Below, piece after piece: positions 26,696-35,533 of a stretch of DNA of 64,000 bases. Source of the DNA: Taishania sp. (GTDB taxonomy: Bacteria; Bacteroidota; Bacteroidia; Flavobacteriales_D; Crocinitomicaceae); contig JASLGM010000026.1 of the NCBI GenBank assembly GCA_030150045.1, forward strand, positions 61,136 through 125,135, in the 5' to 3' direction. The notes under the pieces are model-generated. The model was not told the origin of the DNA and did no database searches. It worked only from the letters and a program-made list of their open reading frames with translations. A program made the position numbers and the translations under genes. Position 1 is the stretch's first letter. Each line of letters begins with the position of its first letter.

Positions 26696-27574
26696 TTAGT
26701 CTTCTAAGTGACCAAAAGCTCCGTTATTAAAGTCCTCAAATGCTTGCATTAGTTCCTGACGTGTATTCATTACGAAAGGGCCGTGAGCTGCAATTGGTTC
26801 GTTGATGGGCTCTGCGCTGATTAAGAAAACCAATGCGTCTTCGTGTGCTTCAAAGCTGAACGATTCTCCTTCGTTTTCTAATAATACAAAGTGATCGGTT
26901 GGTGCATCAGCCTCTTCATTGACACGAATTGCTCCTTCAATAATCAGTAAACCCGTGTTGAAGTGAGCGGGGAAATTAAATGACGCTTTGTCGCCTTTTT
27001 TTAATCGGACGTTGAATAAATTCACTGTCGTAAAAGTATCTGCACTTCCGCGTTGATCTTTGTATTCACCAGCAATGATTTCAATTTCACTTCCGTTTTC
27101 ACCAATTTTATAACGTGGTATTTCAGCATTTTTTATTGCTTGGTACTTTGGAGTACTCATTTTGTCCTTTGCAGGTAAATTGACCCACAATTGTACCATT
27201 TGGAAAATCCCCCCTTTTTTACTCCATTCACTTTCGTGAAATTCTTTATGTAAAACGCCTGATGCTGCCGTCATCCATTGAACATCTCCTTGGCCAATGA
27301 TTCCTCCACCGCCACTGCTGTCGTGGTGCTCTACACTGCCTTGGTAAGCAATGGTTACGGTTTCAAAACCTCGGTGTGGATGTACACCAACACCACGAGG
27401 AATTTCTGTTGGAGTAAAATTGTATTTAGAGTTGTAATCCAACATAATGATCGGATCCATGCGCTGCATATCCATTCGGTATGAACTTGGAATAAAGTTA
27501 TGGACTCTAAAACCATCTCCTACAAAATGAGGTTCTCTAGGAGGAATTACGATTTCTACATTTTTTGTTGCCAT
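26696..27574 (-). CDS. Pirin-family protein
   Basis: A bicupin of 292 aa. The N-terminal cupin holds the metal ligands in GVGVHPHRGFETVTIAY and VEHHDS, typical of pirins, which bind iron; some have quercetinase-like activity or act as redox-sensitive cofactors. The C-terminal pirin domain (~180-290) ends in AAHGPFVMNT. It is monocistronic with its own promoter (TAACTTTG) and terminator. Confidence 0.9.
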   Translation of the reverse strand: MATKNVEIVIPPREPHFVGDGFRVHNFIPSSYRMDMQRMDPIIMLDYNSKYNFTPTEIPRGVGVHPHRGFETVTIAYQGSVEHHDSSGGGGIIGQGDVQWMTAASGVLHKEFHESEWSKKGGIFQMVQLWVNLPAKDKMSTPKYQAIKNAEIPRYKIGENGSEIEIIAGEYKDQRGSADTFTTVNLFNVRLKKGDKASFNFPAHFNTGLLIIEGAIRVNEEADAPTDHFVLLENEGESFSFEAHEDALVFLISAEPINEPIAAHGPFVMNTRQELMQAFEDFNNGAFGHLED

Positions 27575-27593
27575 ATGCTTTGATTTTGTAGTA

Positions 27594-27601
27594 CAAAGTT
27601 A
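27594..27601 (-). promoter_or_regulatory. -7 element of the pirin gene
   Basis: Minus-strand TAACTTTG, an exact TAnnTTTG match, 19 bases before the ATG at 27574. Confidence 0.65.
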
Positions 27602-27683
27602 AGGCTAAGATGTCTTAATATTGTTAATCTAGATTAAGAAACACTTTAATGTGAAAAATCACAATGAAAAGAAGTGAATCCAT

Positions 27684-28862
27684 TTATGGAACCGCTATTT
27701 TCCACTTTTTTACGACTTTATAAGTTTTGTTTCGAGCAATGATTTCGTAAGAACCTGCAGTTAAATACAGGGTGTTTTCTGTTGAAGGCTTGTCTATTTC
27801 CAAGCAGTCTACAGGAACGCCTTGTTTCTTATAACTACCCGTTTTATACGCTAGAATCTGCAAAGGAAAAGTTTGACCTTTTAATGCTTTTTCAGAAAGG
27901 GTAATAGGTGTTTTTCCTGCTGTATACCATGTTGGACGACCGTTTACTACGATTGTTTTGGGATGGAAAAGTTGAATGTCCGTTTGTTTTGGTGAACGAT
28001 ATCCTGAAAAAGGCACCTTGTTTTCATCGACTAATACACTTGGCTCTTTGGGCGTAAAAGCATTTAATAGCGGATGGTTGAAAGCATCTTCACTACGCTC
28101 CGTTAATGGAATTTGACTTATTGTTAGGGGATTAATTCCTGTAAGTTCACTTAACCTTCCTGCCATGGCTAAACCCCAATTAGAAACTTCGATCTCACTC
28201 GCATGATCATACCCACAAAAAATTAGTGTTTTACCATTTTGATTTGATTGTAGAAATTTATATATGTTATCCGCTTGTTTTTGTTCGCGTTCAGCAGGTG
28301 TTTTTGTGTCTTCTGCCTCATATCCAAATACGGTAAATCCGATCTGAACAGCCGTTTCAATTAACCGCGCCATCTCAGGCTCTCTCGTGTAATAACCGTC
28401 GTTTATTTGAATGAATTTCCGATTGTTTACACCAGTCTCCCAAAGTGCTTCTAATCCGAAATAACGGTATCCATTTACATAAAGACCTTCCAATAAACTC
28501 TTTGCAAATACGCGATGTTGCGCTTGGTGGTGTGCTTCGTTAAGAATAATGATTTCTTCTTTTTTAGCTTGTTCAATAATGTAATCTTTTGCTGAAACGG
28601 CCGTGAGGCGCTCCATCCAAATAGAATCTTCTTGTGTTGGAATAATCATTCGCGGCAAGGTTGCTAAATCCCAAGATGCTTTGACTTTATCATAGTTCCC
28701 TATAAAAGAATAACTGACGGCCAAAAGTTGGTTTTTCCAGCCGATAGAATCTGGATTTATTTCTTTTTGTACATCTGAAGTAAAGAGATAAGGCTCTGTT
28801 GATTGAGCAAACAGCGACGAGGAGAAAATACAGATGATGAATAAGGAAAACAGTTTTTTCAT
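27684..28862 (-). CDS. Secreted erythromycin-esterase/ChaN-like superfamily protein
   Basis: A 392-aa product with signal peptide (LFSLFIICIFSSSLFAQ) starting at the ATG at 28862. The core shows IIILNEAHHQAQHRVF near residue 110, FGLEALWE, FGYEAED and IFCGYDHASE, the Glu/His pattern shared by EreA-like and heme-binding ChaN-like hydrolase folds. An antibiotic-resistance role is not supported; a periplasmic hydrolase or ligand-binding role is more likely. It follows the membrane protein gene at 28882 by about 20 bases. Confidence 0.65.
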   Translation of the reverse strand: MKKLFSLFIICIFSSSLFAQSTEPYLFTSDVQKEINPDSIGWKNQLLAVSYSFIGNYDKVKASWDLATLPRMIIPTQEDSIWMERLTAVSAKDYIIEQAKKEEIIILNEAHHQAQHRVFAKSLLEGLYVNGYRYFGLEALWETGVNNRKFIQINDGYYTREPEMARLIETAVQIGFTVFGYEAEDTKTPAEREQKQADNIYKFLQSNQNGKTLIFCGYDHASEIEVSNWGLAMAGRLSELTGINPLTISQIPLTERSEDAFNHPLLNAFTPKEPSVLVDENKVPFSGYRSPKQTDIQLFHPKTIVVNGRPTWYTAGKTPITLSEKALKGQTFPLQILAYKTGSYKKQGVPVDCLEIDKPSTENTLYLTAGSYEIIARNKTYKVVKKWKIAVP

Positions 28863-28881
28863 AAGGTACAATGCAAATATT

Positions 28882-29325
28882 TTATATAGAGATTTGTTTA
28901 CCATTCTTTTTTGCTTTTTTGTCTTTTATATACCCATAAAAAACGCCTAACAAGAATCCAAAGGAAATACCACTCACAATCATTTGATAATTTTCATAAA
29001 TAATGAAAAGTACTATTCCAATTGGAAAACCGATATACATTGAACCATAAGTTTCCCAGGTTTTTATATAAAACTTTGGGGGGACGATGTCGTATTTTCT
29101 CTCAACAATTTTAGCAACTGAAGTGAATGTTTTTTGTGTTTCCCATGTTCTGCGGTACGCAGGTACGGATTCTAATAATTCATTTCTAGCTTCGATTTGA
29201 GATATAGTTTCTGCATCAATGTCAAAATTGTTGAGCGCCTTTAAATAATTAAGGTACGTATTATGAGCTTTTAATAATCTCCGTTTTGGAGAGGCTACCA
29301 TTAGTGTCGGAAGTGTTATTTTCAT
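28882..29325 (-). CDS. Small membrane protein of unknown function
   Basis: A 147-aa protein with a basic helical N-terminal half and a hydrophobic hairpin near the C terminus (YIGFPIGIVLFIIYENYQ and GISFGFLLGVFYGYI), then a Lys-rich tail. No family recognised. It probably shares a transcript with the downstream esterase-like gene. Confidence 0.6.
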   Translation of the reverse strand: MKITLPTLMVASPKRRLLKAHNTYLNYLKALNNFDIDAETISQIEARNELLESVPAYRRTWETQKTFTSVAKIVERKYDIVPPKFYIKTWETYGSMYIGFPIGIVLFIIYENYQMIVSGISFGFLLGVFYGYIKDKKAKKNGKQISI

Positions 29326-29404
29326 AGTTTGTTGTAATAGATACACTAAATATAATGAAAAGTTGACTTTGAGCTTTACCGTTCATCCAAAAAAACAAAG
29401 GGAA

Positions 29405-30019
29405 TCAGGGTTGGTTGACGATTGACCTAAATGTCAAATTGATACGTGGTGCTTTTACTTTTGTTGTTGGCGGTAAGCGATGAAGCCAAAAATGTTGGGT
29501 AGCAGCTTTCATGATGAGTAAACTACCATTTTCTAAAAGTAGTTCTATTTTTTCTTTGGTTTCTTTGTGTTTAAAAGCAAATTTACGTTCTGCACCAAAA
29601 CTCAGTGAAGCAATTGCACCAAAGGGTTTCAAGTCTTTTTCACCATCACTGTGCCAAGCCATTCCTTCCGTTCCGTCGTGATATAAATTAAGTAAGCAAG
29701 CATTAAACGATTCACCCGTTTTTGCTTCGATCTCGTCTTTTAATTTTAAAAGGGTTGTAGTCCAGGGAAGTGCATTTTTGGTTTTGTTTGAATAAGTATA
29801 ATGAAATTCCCGGTCGCCATGCCATGCCACTTTTCGCTTGGTGAGAATGTTTTTCCCGAAAATAATAGCTTCGTCATTTTTCCATTCAATTTCATGTAGA
29901 AGGGTTTCATAGAAATGCTGTGCCTCCAATTCCGAGAAAATTTTTCCGAAGTAGATTACCGTTCCATCTTTTGGAAGTAGGTTTTGCGCTGGGTCGGCAG
30001 GGAAATCAAACAATTTCAT
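29405..30019 (-). CDS. AlkB-like 2-oxoglutarate/Fe(II) dioxygenase
   Basis: Oxidative dealkylation of N-alkylated bases. The 204-aa chain has the iron ligands in MAWHSDGEK (HxD), a distal His in QHFWLHRL and the 2-oxoglutarate-binding RINLTFR at the C terminus. Its ATG at 30019 overlaps the end of the Ada-like gene by 14 bases, so the two repair enzymes are translated as one unit. The layout resembles human ALKBH2/3-like bacterial members. Confidence 0.9.
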   Translation of the reverse strand: MKLFDFPADPAQNLLPKDGTVIYFGKIFSELEAQHFYETLLHEIEWKNDEAIIFGKNILTKRKVAWHGDREFHYTYSNKTKNALPWTTTLLKLKDEIEAKTGESFNACLLNLYHDGTEGMAWHSDGEKDLKPFGAIASLSFGAERKFAFKHKETKEKIELLLENGSLLIMKAATQHFWLHRLPPTTKVKAPRINLTFRSIVNQP

Positions 30020-30866
30020 CCTCCGAATTTGATTTAATTTGAGCACTTTCCCATGCAATCATCGCTTTTTTACGTGTCACGCCCCAACGATATCCACTGA
30101 TCATACCAGAAGATTGAATGACGCGATGGCACGGAATTAAAAAGGCAATCGGATTATTACCAATCGCAGTACCTACAGCGCGCGAAGCTTTAGGATTCCC
30201 TGTTTTTTCAGCAATTACACCATAGGTACTTAATGCACCAGAAGGAATTTTCAATAAAGCTTCCCATACTTTTAACTGAAATGGCGTTCCTTTTAAGTGC
30301 AATTTTACGGTTTCTAATTGGGAAAAATCCTGGTGAAAGAAGCGTAAGGCAGTTGTTTGGTGCAGGTCTATTTCCTTCCTAAAAGTAGCGTTAGGAAATT
30401 GATCGAAAAGTAACTTTAAATCTTCTTTTTCCTCTTCAATAAAGGAAATGAAACACATCCCTTTTTCTGTTGAAGCAAGCAGCAAAGTGCCAAATAGAGT
30501 GGAGGCCGTTTGGTATCGAATAACCAAATTTTCGCCTCCGTTTTTATATTCAAATGGCGTCATACCTTCTATTTGAACAAACAAATCATGCAAGCGACTT
30601 GTGCTTGATAATCCGGATTCAAAACTGACATCAAAAAGTGTTTTTTCAGGAGATTGCAGCAATCTTTTAGCATGTTGAAGTTTCAAATATTGAATGAATT
30701 TCTTAGGACTTGTGCCTGCCCATTCTGTAAAAATACGATGGAAGTGGAAGGGACTCAATTGCATTTCAGATGCCAAATCTTCGAGTGAAAAGGACCGCGT
30801 TGGATCTTGGGAAATCCATTCAATCGCTTGTGCTATGCGTTGATAATTGACCTGTTTCTGATCCAT
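30006..30866 (-). CDS. ada: Ada-like AraC regulator fused to O6-methylguanine-DNA methyltransferase
   Basis: Residues 1-110 are an AraC-type HTH (SLEDLASEMQLSPFHFHRIF, then KTLFDVSFESGLSSTSRLHD). Residues ~120-286 are a methylguanine methyltransferase with the PCHRV active site (Cys ~245) preceded by GNNP. The N-terminal zinc domain (Cys38 methyl-phosphotriester site) of E. coli Ada is missing, so activation must differ. A GATATTTG -7-like element precedes it. It forms an alkylation-repair operon with the AlkB-like gene. Confidence 0.9.
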   Translation of the reverse strand: MDQKQVNYQRIAQAIEWISQDPTRSFSLEDLASEMQLSPFHFHRIFTEWAGTSPKKFIQYLKLQHAKRLLQSPEKTLFDVSFESGLSSTSRLHDLFVQIEGMTPFEYKNGGENLVIRYQTASTLFGTLLLASTEKGMCFISFIEEEKEDLKLLFDQFPNATFRKEIDLHQTTALRFFHQDFSQLETVKLHLKGTPFQLKVWEALLKIPSGALSTYGVIAEKTGNPKASRAVGTAIGNNPIAFLIPCHRVIQSSGMISGYRWGVTRKKAMIAWESAQIKSNSEDEIV

Positions 30867-30973
30867 TTTTTCTTACAAATATCGATAATTGCGCTTTGGC
30901 AAACAATCCATTTCTTGCTTTTTGTTTTCTTTTTTAGGGGGAATTTAAGCACTTGAAAAGCAGGAATAATTAT

Positions 30974-31082
30974 GGGCGTTACCCAACCCTTTGTCAAAAA
31001 AAGAGGAAGGTTGGGTCGGGCTTTTCGTTACAATCTTTTTGTTCGTTCCTCCAAAAAGGATTTTCTCTGCAATCCCTAACGC
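30974..31082 (-). repeat. Structured intergenic repeat R2, copy 3
   Basis: Minus-strand GCGTTAGGGATTGCAGAG, then GTAACGAAAAGCCCG, hairpin ACCCAACC/GGTTGGGT and end AACGCCC. It lies next to the stop codon of the gene at 31095 and is inverted relative to R2-4 on the gene's other side. Confidence 0.8.
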
Positions 31083-31094
31083 AAACTGGAAAAA

Positions 31095-31943
31095 CTAACG
31101 ATTTACATTCTCTCGAACAAAATCATATTTTTCTTTGCGTTTGAATAAGGTGTATTCTTCAATATATGGCGCGTTTGGAATAAAACCATAATACTGTGAT
31201 CCAGAATGATTGTATAAATAAATGTCATAGATTTGATAAAGGTTGGATCCAATTTTACCTTCAAAATAAGCCTTGTCAATATACGGTAGGATGAATTCCC
31301 ATGTGATATTTATTTTACTAGGAAAAGCGAGTGCTTTTTCAATTAATAAATCTAATTCTCCCATGGAGATCCCTAAATCCAATTGATTAGGGAGGGTGTT
31401 ATTGTTCATTTTTGCAATTTCTACTATTTTGACAATTAATTCAAAATGTTGATTCCATGAATTAGGATTGATGAGCTCATTGTTGTTTATAACTTCTGAT
31501 TTATTCTTTAATTGTTTGATGACGTTGGAAACTGAGTAGGAAAAATAATTGTTTTGAATCCATTGTGGATGGTAGATCAAAGATTGCTCAATCATCCAAT
31601 TTTGTAGATTGTTTTCATAGACTAATTGGTTGATATAGTAAAATCGATTTTGAATTATAGTATCATTGAAGGTATAGAAATAACCATGGTTTTTCATTAG
31701 ATCGATGATTTCACCTTTAAACGTTTCAATGTGTTGATTTTTTAATAAAAAATACGAGAAATAAAGCGTATGATCTGGTAATAGTATTCTGTCTTCGGAA
31801 GACTTTACTTCCTTATAATATGCAAATTGATTATCGAAAGAGGCATTCATATCAATAAGTACAATTTTTTTATGCGGTTGTGCATCGTATTGCCCTAATA
31901 GAATAAAGGGCAATGAGAAAATTAGTAGTAATCTTGATTTCAT
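31095..31943 (-). CDS. Hypothetical secreted protein
   Basis: A 282-aa Asn/Tyr/Ile-rich product with a signal peptide (LLLIFSLPFILLGQ). No domain recognised. It has a very AT-rich coding sequence and stands alone between two R2 repeats in opposite orientation (30974-31082 and 32043-32210), which makes a cassette-like origin possible. Confidence 0.6.
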   Translation of the reverse strand: MKSRLLLIFSLPFILLGQYDAQPHKKIVLIDMNASFDNQFAYYKEVKSSEDRILLPDHTLYFSYFLLKNQHIETFKGEIIDLMKNHGYFYTFNDTIIQNRFYYINQLVYENNLQNWMIEQSLIYHPQWIQNNYFSYSVSNVIKQLKNKSEVINNNELINPNSWNQHFELIVKIVEIAKMNNNTLPNQLDLGISMGELDLLIEKALAFPSKINITWEFILPYIDKAYFEGKIGSNLYQIYDIYLYNHSGSQYYGFIPNAPYIEEYTLFKRKEKYDFVRENVNR

Positions 31944-32042
31944 ATACTAAAAGTAATTTTTTTTTGAATATTATATTTCCCTTCTATTGTATAAAAGAAT
32001 TGAATTGATAAAACGATAAATTTTAGTGGCTGCCAATCACTT

Positions 32043-32210
32043 GCGTTAGGGATTGCAGCGGTTAGCTCTCTTGCGGTTCATTTTTTTGAAAGAAGTGTAC
32101 GAACTAAATTATTATTTTTTTTTGGGAGAAAAGATGCAAGAGACTAGTAACGAAAAGCCCGCCCCGTTTTACTTTCCGAGAGAAAGGAGGAGGTAAAACG
32201 GGGAACGCCC
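32043..32210 (+). repeat. Structured intergenic repeat R2, copy 4 (long)
   Basis: GCGTTAGGGATTGCAGCGG at the left, ACTAGTAACGAAAAGCCCG in the middle, a long hairpin CCCCGTTTTAC/GTAAAACGGGG and AACGCCC at the right. An arm TCTCTTGC/GCAAGAGA encloses the first variable part. Confidence 0.85.
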
Positions 32211-32324
32211 AAAACGTATTGAATAAGAATTTCTTTCACCAAATCTTTCCTTTGAAAGGGTAAATAATTGTTAAGAATACAAGATTGGGCTGTTTTTTGG
32301 ATTTTGTTTGCCTACATTTATAGT

Positions 32325-32332
32325 CAACTTTG
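32325..32332 (+). promoter_or_regulatory. Possible -7 element before the 32338 gene
   Basis: CAACTTTG (first base deviates from TAnnTTTG) ends five bases before the ATG at 32338, again leaderless-like. A TTTG at 32307-32310 could serve as the -33 region. No CTTGTGTAACA box is present. Confidence 0.35.
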
Positions 32333-32337
32333 TAAGT

Positions 32338-32685
32338 ATGTGGAATCGTTTTGTTTTTTCGCGTTTATTGATTGCTAGTCTTGGCCTTTTCGCTTTGATG
32401 CCTTGTGTATTGAAGCAACACTTGGCGATGGATTTGCAGACGATTTACGTGAAAGGAAATAGCAAGGCGGTAGCTACATGTGTTTTTGTACAAGAACGTC
32501 AGGCGGGCGCAACGAAAAGTGTTCAAATGGCCGACAGGCAAAGACAAATTCCGGCAACTGTTTCGGCGCAAACGGTTTTTGAAACAATGGAAAAGGCTTC
32601 TATTTGGCAGACCATTCCGAAATCGCTAGTTGCCAATAGTCCCCCTCTTTATATTTTACATGAGAACATGAAGATTGCGTGTTGA
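32338..32685 (+). CDS. Small membrane-anchored or secreted protein upstream of DoxDA
   Basis: A 115-aa product with an N-terminal hydrophobic segment (LLIASLGLFALMPCVL), a basic middle and the C-terminal end YILHENMKIAC, with Cys as last residue. I do not recognise a family. It lies 53 bases upstream of the DoxDA gene in the same direction and may be part of that transcript. Upstream TTG/GTG readings lack support. Confidence 0.5.
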   Translation: MWNRFVFSRLLIASLGLFALMPCVLKQHLAMDLQTIYVKGNSKAVATCVFVQERQAGATKSVQMADRQRQIPATVSAQTVFETMEKASIWQTIPKSLVANSPPLYILHENMKIAC

Positions 32686-32738
32686 TATCTATTTATCCGT
32701 TTTTAAATCAGTATATTACACAATAAATTCATTTTTTT

Positions 32739-33716
32739 ATGCAACAAAATCATTTTCAATCATACGCAACTACAGCCTTGCGATGGGTTATCGGCTGGAC
32801 TTATTTTTCCGCTTTTTGGCGTCGATTAATTCTTGAGAACAAATTAGATCCCGAAGTGGCGGGATATATCGGAGCGAAGTTTAATCACTTTTTACCGAAT
32901 GCCATTGGTATCAAACCAGTTATCGAATATTTAGTGTCTAACCCTACAGAATTGTGGATTTCCATGTGGATTTTCACTATCGTTGAGGCCATCGTTGGAT
33001 TGTTCCTTATGTTAGGATTGTTCACCCGTGTAATGAGCCTTGGCGTAATAGGTTTGGCTATGGGGATTTTACTCGGTTCTGGTTGGATAGGAACGACATG
33101 TTTGGACGAATGGCAAATTGGAATTTTAGGCGTTGCCGGTGGATTTACTTTGTTGCTTTTTGGTCCAGACAGAGCTTCTCTTGATGCGTATTGGGCACGC
33201 AAGAAAGGATTGGATTTACAATGTAAGTTTCAAGCAAAACCTTGGTTTCCGAAAGCAGCTTTGGGTGTTTCAATCGGTATTTTCATTTTGACTTTAGCGA
33301 CTAACCAAATCTTCCATGGAGGTGTTTGGGGGACATTACACAATAAATCTGTTCGACCAATAGTAGAAATTGCAAACGCATCGTTAAAATCTGAAACTTT
33401 GAAATTTGAGGTGTACAGAGTAGAAGGCGCGGACGTTTACGGTTCGTTCTTGATTGGTATTCGTTTGGAAAATACGGATGGAGAAGTTGTATTTGAAAAA
33501 ACAATGGATGATTTAGCAAACCTTAGCAAAGAAGAGGTGAGCAACCATTACGTAGCGAAAGTACAGCCTGGAAAACACAGTTTAATCATTCCGCTTGGAG
33601 CGAAGGCAGATCTTATTTTTAAAGAAGAAGGATTGAAATTCTTACCACAAGGATCATATAAATTAACTTTAACAGACATTAGTGGTGCGCAATGGCATCA
33701 AACAATTGTACGTTAA
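32739..33716 (+). CDS. DoxD-DoxA fusion (thiosulfate:quinone oxidoreductase-like)
   Basis: Membrane protein of 325 aa. Residues ~10-150 form the DoxD/DoxX four-helix part (WVIGWTYFSAFWRR, IVEAIVGLFLMLGLFTRV, GSGWIGTTCLDEW). Residues ~170-325 contain one more helix and a periplasmic DoxA-like beta domain. In archaea DoxD and DoxA form a thiosulfate:quinone oxidoreductase that makes tetrathionate; Bacteroidota have fused versions. It starts the sulfur block and is followed after 15 bases by a Crp/Fnr regulator. Confidence 0.8.
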   Translation: MQQNHFQSYATTALRWVIGWTYFSAFWRRLILENKLDPEVAGYIGAKFNHFLPNAIGIKPVIEYLVSNPTELWISMWIFTIVEAIVGLFLMLGLFTRVMSLGVIGLAMGILLGSGWIGTTCLDEWQIGILGVAGGFTLLLFGPDRASLDAYWARKKGLDLQCKFQAKPWFPKAALGVSIGIFILTLATNQIFHGGVWGTLHNKSVRPIVEIANASLKSETLKFEVYRVEGADVYGSFLIGIRLENTDGEVVFEKTMDDLANLSKEEVSNHYVAKVQPGKHSLIIPLGAKADLIFKEEGLKFLPQGSYKLTLTDISGAQWHQTIVR

Positions 33717-33731
33717 TTGACGCGGTAAAAC

Positions 33732-34355
33732 ATGGAATACATAGATGAAATTGAGTCTTTTCGGTCTTCACCTGAATTGATTCGAAAATTAAAGGAGAAT
33801 GGTACCACTAAACAATTAAAAATTGGAGAAGTGCTACTGAGTGAGAATGCATACATCAAATCCATTCCAATCGTAATGTCAGGCGCTTTGCGTGTCATAC
33901 GTACGGAAGAAGATGGCCGTGAAATATTGCTGTATTACATTAAACCAGGAGAAAGTTGTATTATGTCATTCTTGGGTGGAATTCACAATGACACAAGTAA
34001 AGTGAGAGCAGAAGTAGTTGAAGATTCAGAGGTGCTTTTTGTACCTGTGGACAAAACGTCTGTGCTCATTAAGGAACATCCTGAATGGCTGAATTTTATC
34101 TTCCGCTTATATCATCAACGTTTCGAGGAACTCTTGGAAGTAATCAATGCGATTGCCTTTAAAAAAGTAGACGAGCGCATGTTGAATTTACTTCAAATGA
34201 AGCAAGAATTGACCCAGTCTAATAGTATTTCCATTACCCACGAACAATTGGCAAACGAACTAGGTACCGCTCGTGTAGTGGTTTCTAGGTTACTCAAGCA
34301 ATTAGAAGAAGAAGGGAAAGTGGAGCTCGGGAGAAATAAAATTGTTTTGAAATAA
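33732..34355 (+). CDS. Crp/Fnr-family transcriptional regulator
   Basis: The cyclic-nucleotide-binding-like beta-roll spans residues ~25-115, with LLYYIKPGESCIMS. A dimer helix follows, then a winged helix (~150-207) with ITHEQLANELGTARVVVSRL. No Cys cluster for an FeS centre is visible; the single Cys at GESC could be a thiol sensor. It sits directly after DoxDA and before the TauE/MBL/rhodanese genes. It is the best candidate for binding the CTTGTGTAACA boxes found in front of four sulfur genes in this window. Confidence 0.88.
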   Translation: MEYIDEIESFRSSPELIRKLKENGTTKQLKIGEVLLSENAYIKSIPIVMSGALRVIRTEEDGREILLYYIKPGESCIMSFLGGIHNDTSKVRAEVVEDSEVLFVPVDKTSVLIKEHPEWLNFIFRLYHQRFEELLEVINAIAFKKVDERMLNLLQMKQELTQSNSISITHEQLANELGTARVVVSRLLKQLEEEGKVELGRNKIVLK

Positions 34356-34374
34356 ATAGCTTGCCTAAAGCAAA

Positions 34375-34408
34375 CAAAAAAGGATGGGTTTTCCCATCCT
34401 TTTTTTTG
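34375..34408 (+). terminator. Terminator after the Crp/Fnr gene
   Basis: Stem AAAAGGATGGG / CCCATCCTTTT with a four-base loop and T-tract. Confidence 0.9.
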
Positions 34409-34504
34409 TTTAACGAAACAACACATCAACAAATTATTATCTATCCTTAATCTTAAGGAAACACGAATTAACACTTTGGTAAAACGATTTAGCTAAATGC
34501 TTGT

Positions 34505-34512
34505 TATCTTTG
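34505..34512 (+). promoter_or_regulatory. -7 element before the 34519 gene
   Basis: TATCTTTG, an exact TAnnTTTG match, six bases before the ATG at 34519. Same geometry as at hemE. Confidence 0.5.
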
Positions 34513-34518
34513 TTGTGT

Positions 34519-34893
34519 ATGAAAATCGTAAAGGAAATAATGCGCGGAGCAGGACAAAAACGGAAGGAAACGAATCAAATTGATGTTCAAGAAGTGATTT
34601 CCATTCCTTTTTTCTTTCAACTACAGCGATGCCAGCCCTTTTGTTTGAATCCTTTTACCGCCAATTTCTTATCGCGATTTTCCTTTCCCCGAATTTCTTA
34701 TTCAAAAATAGTAGAACCTACTCTACCTTTAGTTAACAGCCAAGATCACACCGTTGTCGTATTTCACAAGAATATTTACTTAAAACGTAAAGCATTCCTT
34801 GTCGTTCAAAGCCTTCTACTTTTACAATTAACCTCGTTCTATAAGCGGTTCAAAAAGCAAACGAGCTTACCCGAAACGCAAAATAGGTTATAG
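34519..34893 (+). CDS. Hypothetical protein
   Basis: A basic, 124-aa product with several Phe/Leu-rich stretches (FFFQLQRCQPFCLNPF, FLVVQSLLLLQL) but no clear signal peptide. No family recognised. The main support is the exact -7 element placed six bases before the ATG, as at hemE. It may be a real small protein or a spurious open frame over an RNA. Confidence 0.4.
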   Translation: MKIVKEIMRGAGQKRKETNQIDVQEVISIPFFFQLQRCQPFCLNPFTANFLSRFSFPRISYSKIVEPTLPLVNSQDHTVVVFHKNIYLKRKAFLVVQSLLLLQLTSFYKRFKKQTSLPETQNRL

Positions 34894-35030
34894 TTTAAAT
34901 CAGCACTGCATCCGTTTTTTCAAGTGTCATCACAAAGAAACACCCTTGACAATTACCAAATAGATTATCCGTCAAAATGCAGTGAACAATACGACAGCGA
35001 CTTGGTTTTCTTATGCTTACATTTCTTTTT
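34894..35030. other. Intergenic region before R1-e
   Basis: Nothing recognised apart from a short T-tract directly in front of R1-e. Confidence 0.35.
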
Positions 35031-35176
35031 TGGCGTCCATTTCGGTCTACACGCTTAAGTGAAGCCTAATAAAAACGGTTCACCAGCTGTTTACCACGTG
35101 CTTCCGTTGGTCGCAGTGGTAACCTAGCGTTCACACGCTTTTATTAGGCTCCAGCTATCACGTTTCGACCGGGCCG
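35031..35176 (+). repeat. Structured intergenic repeat R1, copy e
   Basis: TGGCGTCCATTTCGGTCTAC at the start, apical GTGCTTCCGTTGGTCGCA, end CGACCGGGCC. The middle stem AGCCTAATAAAA/TTTTATTAGGCT pairs over 12 bp and the inner stem TTACCAC/GTGGTAA over 7 bp. Confidence 0.88.
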
Positions 35177-35255
35177 AAGATCTCACGAATCAATCAAACG
35201 TTCGGTACAAGTGGAGCTTTAATTTACCAAGATTGTTTATCTGAAAACAATATTT

Positions 35256-35378
35256 GCGCTAAGGATAGTAGTGGATAGCCCGGAGTTCCTCCCCAACGCA
35301 TTGGGGAGGAACGAGGACTAAGAACGAATAGCCTGACCCAAGTGCCTGACCGGAAGGAAAGGTACGCAGGGTAGCGCC
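35256..35378 (+). repeat. Structured intergenic repeat R2, copy 5
   Basis: Starts GCGCTAAGGATAGTAGTGG and ends GGGTAGCGCC, so the terminal stem is GCGCTA/TAGCGC, fully compensated relative to other copies. It contains a hairpin GTTCCTCCCC/GGGGAGGAAC and AACGAATAGCCTGACCC. It stands ~80 bases downstream of R1-e in the same direction. Confidence 0.8.
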
Positions 35379-35533
35379 AAAAAAAAAGAAAACAATATCG
35401 TAACCGAAAAAAAGAATAGGGTGGAGTTGAACTTAAATGAAAAGGAATTACACGCGTAGTGGAGAAAAGAAGAATTAGTTTTCCTAGGTAGCAGTCACGA
35501 AGGGTGGCTGAAAAATCACGAATCGAAATCTAT

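Noticed and set aside
27684..28862. Calling the EreA-like protein an erythromycin-resistance esterase
   Set aside because: It only shares the fold-level Glu/His pattern; it is secreted and lacks evidence for macrolide hydrolysis.
34519..34893. Whether the 124-aa frame is part of a non-coding RNA instead of a protein
   Set aside because: An exact -7 element at leaderless distance favours a translated start, so it is kept as a low-confidence gene; no stable RNA fold was evident.
35031..35378. Reading the R1/R2 units as a CRISPR array or tRNA genes
   Set aside because: They are dispersed single copies of 105-170 nt without regular spacers, and they do not form a cloverleaf with anticodon and T-loop consensus.
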